DNA from: Planctomycetales bacterium
Lineage (GTDB): Bacteria > Planctomycetota > Planctomycetia > Gemmatales > Gemmataceae
Direction: 5' to 3'
DNA: 8,657 nt
Assembly: GCA_020054355.1 (NCBI GenBank)
Contig: JAGVLI010000515.1
Span: forward strand, 1 to 8,657
Of this stretch, positions 6,448 to 8,657 are shown piece by piece (the stretch's first letter is position 1; the number at the start of each line of letters is the position of its first letter). The notes beneath the pieces were generated by a model, which saw only the letters and a list, made by a program, of their open reading frames with translations, was not told where the DNA came from and made no database searches. The translations under genes and the position numbers were made by a program.

Positions 6448-6550
6448 CAACCCGCTCTTTGCTCGCGCCGCTGCCAATGTCGTCAGCCGGCCGTTATATC
6501 CGTGGGGGTTTTGCGGCCTCTGGAGTCAGGAAGAACTTCCGCCCCACGCG

Positions 6551-6554
6551 AGGA
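6551..6554 (+). promoter_or_regulatory. Ribosome binding site for btaA
   Basis: AGGA lies 9 nt before the ATG at 6564 and supports this start over the in-frame codons at 6459 and 6477. Confidence 0.5.
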
Positions 6555-6563
6555 CCACCGGGC

Positions 6564-7781
6564 ATGTCCGTTACCCTGTCGGCGAAAGATAAAGTCAGCG
6601 CCCGTCTGTTCAAGGCCGTACACAGTCGCAATCTGATTTACAATACTTGCTGGGAAGACCCCGCCCTGGATCGGGTCGCGCTCGATCTTCAGCCCGACGA
6701 CCGCGTGCTGGTCATCACCAGCGCGGGCTGCAATGCCCTGGATTATATCCTGGCCGGCGCGGGCGAAGTCAATGCCGTCGATCTGAACCCGATCCAGAAC
6801 GCCCTGCTGGAATTGAAAGCCGTCGGCATCCGGCAGCTGGACTATCCATCCTTCTTCGAGCTATTCGGGAGCGGGCGTTCCAGCCGGGCGCGGCTGATGT
6901 ACTTCGACGCGCTGCGGGACGAGCTATCGCCGCCATCGCGCCGTTACTGGGACCGGCATGTGTCGATGTTCGAGGGCGGCGGCTGGCGGCAATCGTTCTA
7001 CTATCGCGGCACCTCCGGCCTGCTGGCCAAGCTGGTGCTGACCAATGCCCAGACCTTCAAGCGGCTGCGTCGGCCCATCGAGGAATTGCTCGCGGCCCGC
7101 GACGTGGACGAGCAACGACAACTCTACGAAGAGCGCATCCGCGATGTACTCTGGACGCCGGCCTTGCGCTGGTTCCTGTCGCGCACCGCCACCATGAGCT
7201 TGATGGGCGTACCCGCACCGCAACGGCAGCAGATCATGATGCAGTATCCGGGCGGCGTCGGCCAGTTCATCCGCGACAGCTTCGAGGCGGTGATTACGCG
7301 CTTGCCCTTCGGCGACAATTATTTCTGGCGAGTCTACCTGCAAGGCGGCTACACACCGCGTTGTTGCCCCGAATACCTGAAGGTGGACAACTTCCACCGA
7401 TTGAAAAACGGATTGCTGGACCGGCTCAACATTCGCACGGCCTCGGTGACGCGCTTCCTGCGCCAGACGCCGCCGGGCATCTCGAAGTTCGTCCTGCTCG
7501 ATCACATGGACTGGATGAGCTCGCGCCAACCGGAAGCGCTGCGCGAAGAATGGCACGCGCTACTGGAGAATGCCCGGCCGGGCAGCCGAGTGATCTTCCG
7601 CAGCGCCGGGCTGAACACGGCGTTTGTGGATAGCGTGCGAATCCGCCGGCGCGGCCGGGAAACCGAGTTGGGCCGGCTCCTGCGCTACGACCGGCAGCTG
7701 GCCGACACGCTGCACGCCCGCGACCGGGTGCATACCTACGGCAGTTTCCACATTGCCGACATCCTCGAAGACGGAGATTGA
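6564..7781 (+). CDS. btaA: BtaA, SAM:diacylglycerol 3-amino-3-carboxypropyltransferase (DUF3419)
   Basis: First enzyme of betaine lipid synthesis. In characterised BtaA proteins the 3-amino-3-carboxypropyl group of S-adenosylmethionine is moved to the free hydroxyl of diacylglycerol, giving diacylglycerylhomoserine at the membrane. The 405-aa length fits the family. Recognisable segments in order are LIYNTCWEDP (24-33), the SAM-site loop VITSAGCNALDYILAG (50-65) with the acidic AVDLNPIQNALLELK (71-85), a helical middle region with FYYRGTSGLLAKL (145-157), PRCCPEYL (265-272), LLDHMDWM (311-318) close to the second Rossmann end, and DRVHTYGSFHIADI at the C-terminus. The ATG at 6564 is chosen for its AGGA site and because family members begin shortly before LIYN. 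btaB follows after 4 bp, the classic operon order. In other bacteria the pair replaces phospholipids under phosphate shortage; no phosphate-control site was recognised here. Confidence 0.92.
   Translation: MSVTLSAKDKVSARLFKAVHSRNLIYNTCWEDPALDRVALDLQPDDRVLVITSAGCNALDYILAGAGEVNAVDLNPIQNALLELKAVGIRQLDYPSFFELFGSGRSSRARLMYFDALRDELSPPSRRYWDRHVSMFEGGGWRQSFYYRGTSGLLAKLVLTNAQTFKRLRRPIEELLAARDVDEQRQLYEERIRDVLWTPALRWFLSRTATMSLMGVPAPQRQQIMMQYPGGVGQFIRDSFEAVITRLPFGDNYFWRVYLQGGYTPRCCPEYLKVDNFHRLKNGLLDRLNIRTASVTRFLRQTPPGISKFVLLDHMDWMSSRQPEALREEWHALLENARPGSRVIFRSAGLNTAFVDSVRIRRRGRETELGRLLRYDRQLADTLHARDRVHTYGSFHIADILEDGD
7773..7776 (+). promoter_or_regulatory. Ribosome binding site for btaB
   Basis: GGAG lies inside the last codons of btaA, 9 nt before the btaB ATG at 7786. 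It fits coupled translation of the two genes. Confidence 0.55.
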
Positions 7782-7785
7782 ACCG

Positions 7786-8520
7786 ATGGCGCTCGCCGCC
7801 GATCTGCGCATCCTCTGGAAGGTGCTGCTGCCCGGCACCCGTGGCACGGATCACGCCGGGCGGCTCGAAGCGTTCTACGGGGCGCAGGCGAACGATTACG
7901 ATGCCTATCGCCGTCGGCTGCTGCACGGACGGGAAGAGATGATGGCTGCCCTGCCCATCCAGCAAGGCGACCGACTGCTCGACCTGGGCGGCGGCACCGG
8001 CAGCAATCTCGAAGCGCTGGGCGAGCGCCGGCAACTCCTGCGAAGCGCGACGGTCGTCGATCTGTCGCCGTCGCTCCTGGGCATCGCGCGGGAACGGATT
8101 GCCCGCAACGAGTGGGATAACGTGGCTGCCGTGCAGGCCGATGCCACGACTTACGAACCGCCGGACGGGCCGGTGGACCTGGTCACGTTTTCGTATTCCT
8201 TGACGATGATCCCCGATTGGTTCCTGGCGCTCGACCGGGCACTGGCCAACCTGAAGCCGGGCGGCGCCATCGGCGTCGTCGATTTCTACGTCGCGCGGAA
8301 GTGGCCGGCGGAGGGGATGCGACGGCATTCGCGCTTTCAGCGGACGTGGTGGCCGGCGATGTTCGGCTGGGACAATGTCTTTCTGTCGCCGGACCATTTG
8401 CCATACTTGCGGGAGCGTTTCGAGAAGCTAAAGCTGGAAGAACGAACAGGGCGGATGCCTTACATGCTGGGGCTGAAAGCGCCGTATTACATGTTCGTGG
8501 GGAAGAAGCGGCCGGTGTAG
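7786..8520 (+). CDS. btaB: BtaB, SAM-dependent N-methyltransferase of betaine lipid synthesis
   Basis: Second enzyme of the pathway: in characterised BtaB proteins it methylates the amino group of diacylglycerylhomoserine three times to give diacylglyceryl-N,N,N-trimethylhomoserine (DGTS). It has 244 aa, the normal size of a stand-alone class I methyltransferase. Motif I is LLDLGGGTGSN (64-74), the acidic end of strand 2 is VVDLSPSLLGIA (90-101), AVQADATTY (115-123) holds the adenine-contact Asp, and post-motif sequences are DLVTFSYSLTMIPDW (131-145) and LKPGGAIGVVDF (156-167). The segment YDAYRRRLLHGR (38-49) before motif I and the end MPYMLGLKAPYYMFVGKK (224-241) agree with BtaB-type proteins rather than generic methyltransferases. 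The ATG at 7786 lies 4 bp after the btaA stop. The stop codon TAG (8518-8520) is also part of the GTAG head of a downstream repeat, so the last residues may have been reshaped by repeat insertion. Confidence 0.9.
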   Translation: MALAADLRILWKVLLPGTRGTDHAGRLEAFYGAQANDYDAYRRRLLHGREEMMAALPIQQGDRLLDLGGGTGSNLEALGERRQLLRSATVVDLSPSLLGIARERIARNEWDNVAAVQADATTYEPPDGPVDLVTFSYSLTMIPDWFLALDRALANLKPGGAIGVVDFYVARKWPAEGMRRHSRFQRTWWPAMFGWDNVFLSPDHLPYLRERFEKLKLEERTGRMPYMLGLKAPYYMFVGKKRPV

Positions 8521-8588
8521 GGTCCGCTGTGCGGACCATTGGAGTGGCCAGAGAAAGCAGGGTTCATGGTCCGCACAGCGGACCCTAC
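8517..8588. repeat. GTAG-headed inverted REP-like pair, copy 1
   Basis: The arms 8517-8539 and 8566-8588 are perfectly complementary over 23 bp around a 26-bp spacer. Each arm is GTAG, then the hairpin GGTCCGC, TGT, GCGGACC, then AT (or its complement). The left GTAG supplies the btaB stop codon. Position and structure suggest a role in 3'-end protection or termination for btaAB; there is no T-run. Confidence 0.9.
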
Positions 8589-8597
8589 GGCATTTGA

Positions 8598-8653
8598 GTA
8601 GGGTCCGCTGTGCGGACCATTAGACGGTTCATGGTCCGCACAGCGGACCCTAC
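8598..8653. repeat. GTAG-headed inverted REP-like pair, copy 2
   Basis: The same two 23-bp arms recur at 8598-8620 and 8631-8653, with a shorter 10-bp spacer. The right half with its flanks (8561-8592) is repeated exactly at 8626-8657, giving a 32-bp direct repeat that ends in GGCA at the window edge. The array may continue beyond the window. Confidence 0.9.
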
Positions 8654-8657
8654 GGCA

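Larger units (their letters stand above)
6350..6563. other. btaA leader region
   Basis: These 214 bp lie between the inverted-repeat element and the btaA start; with the element they make a 440-bp gene-free stretch. I see a weak promoter candidate (6419-6447) and no Pho-box-like direct repeats or riboswitch. In-frame TTG (6459) and ATG (6477) codons could extend BtaA by up to 35 residues, but the extra sequence is basic and unlike the family. Confidence 0.5.

Noticed and set aside
6459..6563. Upstream start for BtaA (TTG 6459 or ATG 6477)
   Set aside because: The added residues are basic and low in complexity, no ribosome binding site is seen, and the ATG at 6564 has AGGA at good spacing.
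7426..8397. Long minus-strand frame antisense to btaA/btaB
   Set aside because: Same GC-driven shadow effect; the + strand carries unmistakable BtaA and BtaB motifs over this range.
4904..8653. CRISPR array or attachment sites as an explanation of the repeats
   Set aside because: The units are inverted pairs, not regularly spaced direct repeats with unique spacers, and no cas or integrase gene is present.

Overview
The window is high-GC DNA with densely packed genes, all on the + strand. The protein families, the many GC-rich nested palindromes directly behind genes, and the betaine-lipid gene pair together suggest a planctomycete, perhaps of the Gemmata group. This lineage call is inference from gene style and repeat style; the window has no rRNA or other phylogenetic marker.

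Left part (1-2751): the 3' part of an MFS transporter gene, followed after 20 bp by a GT4-family glycosyltransferase. The glycosyltransferase reading frame carries a small in-frame palindrome exactly between its two Rossmann domains. A large cruciform-like repeat (2760-2846) then separates it from the next group. Middle part (2876-4903): a hot-dog-fold acyl-CoA thioesterase, a ClpS adaptor with a likely promoter of its own and a GTG start, a small unrecognised protein whose DNA is clearly lower in GC, and a TIM-barrel sugar phosphate isomerase/epimerase family protein. The last three are closely spaced and are probably cotranscribed. A nested palindrome starts one base after the isomerase stop codon.

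Right part (4978-8520): a two-part protein with a duplicated beta-rich domain at the N-terminus and a C-terminal region that reads like a caspase-fold/CHAT domain (candidate dyad His252/Cys288). It is followed by a 440-bp gene-free stretch holding a 223-bp element with perfect 45-bp inverted ends. Then comes a two-gene operon for betaine lipid (DGTS-type) synthesis, btaA-btaB. BtaA would move the 3-amino-3-carboxypropyl group of S-adenosylmethionine onto diacylglycerol, and BtaB would N-methylate the product three times. The window ends in two tandem copies of another nested palindrome whose first bases form the btaB stop codon.

The most unusual signals are (a) four different inverted-repeat families with the same architecture, each arm itself a hairpin and three of the four families beginning with GTAG, all sitting within about 8 bp of an upstream stop codon, which resembles REP/BIME (REPIN) elements; and (b) the fusion of a duplicated beta domain to a divergent caspase-like domain.
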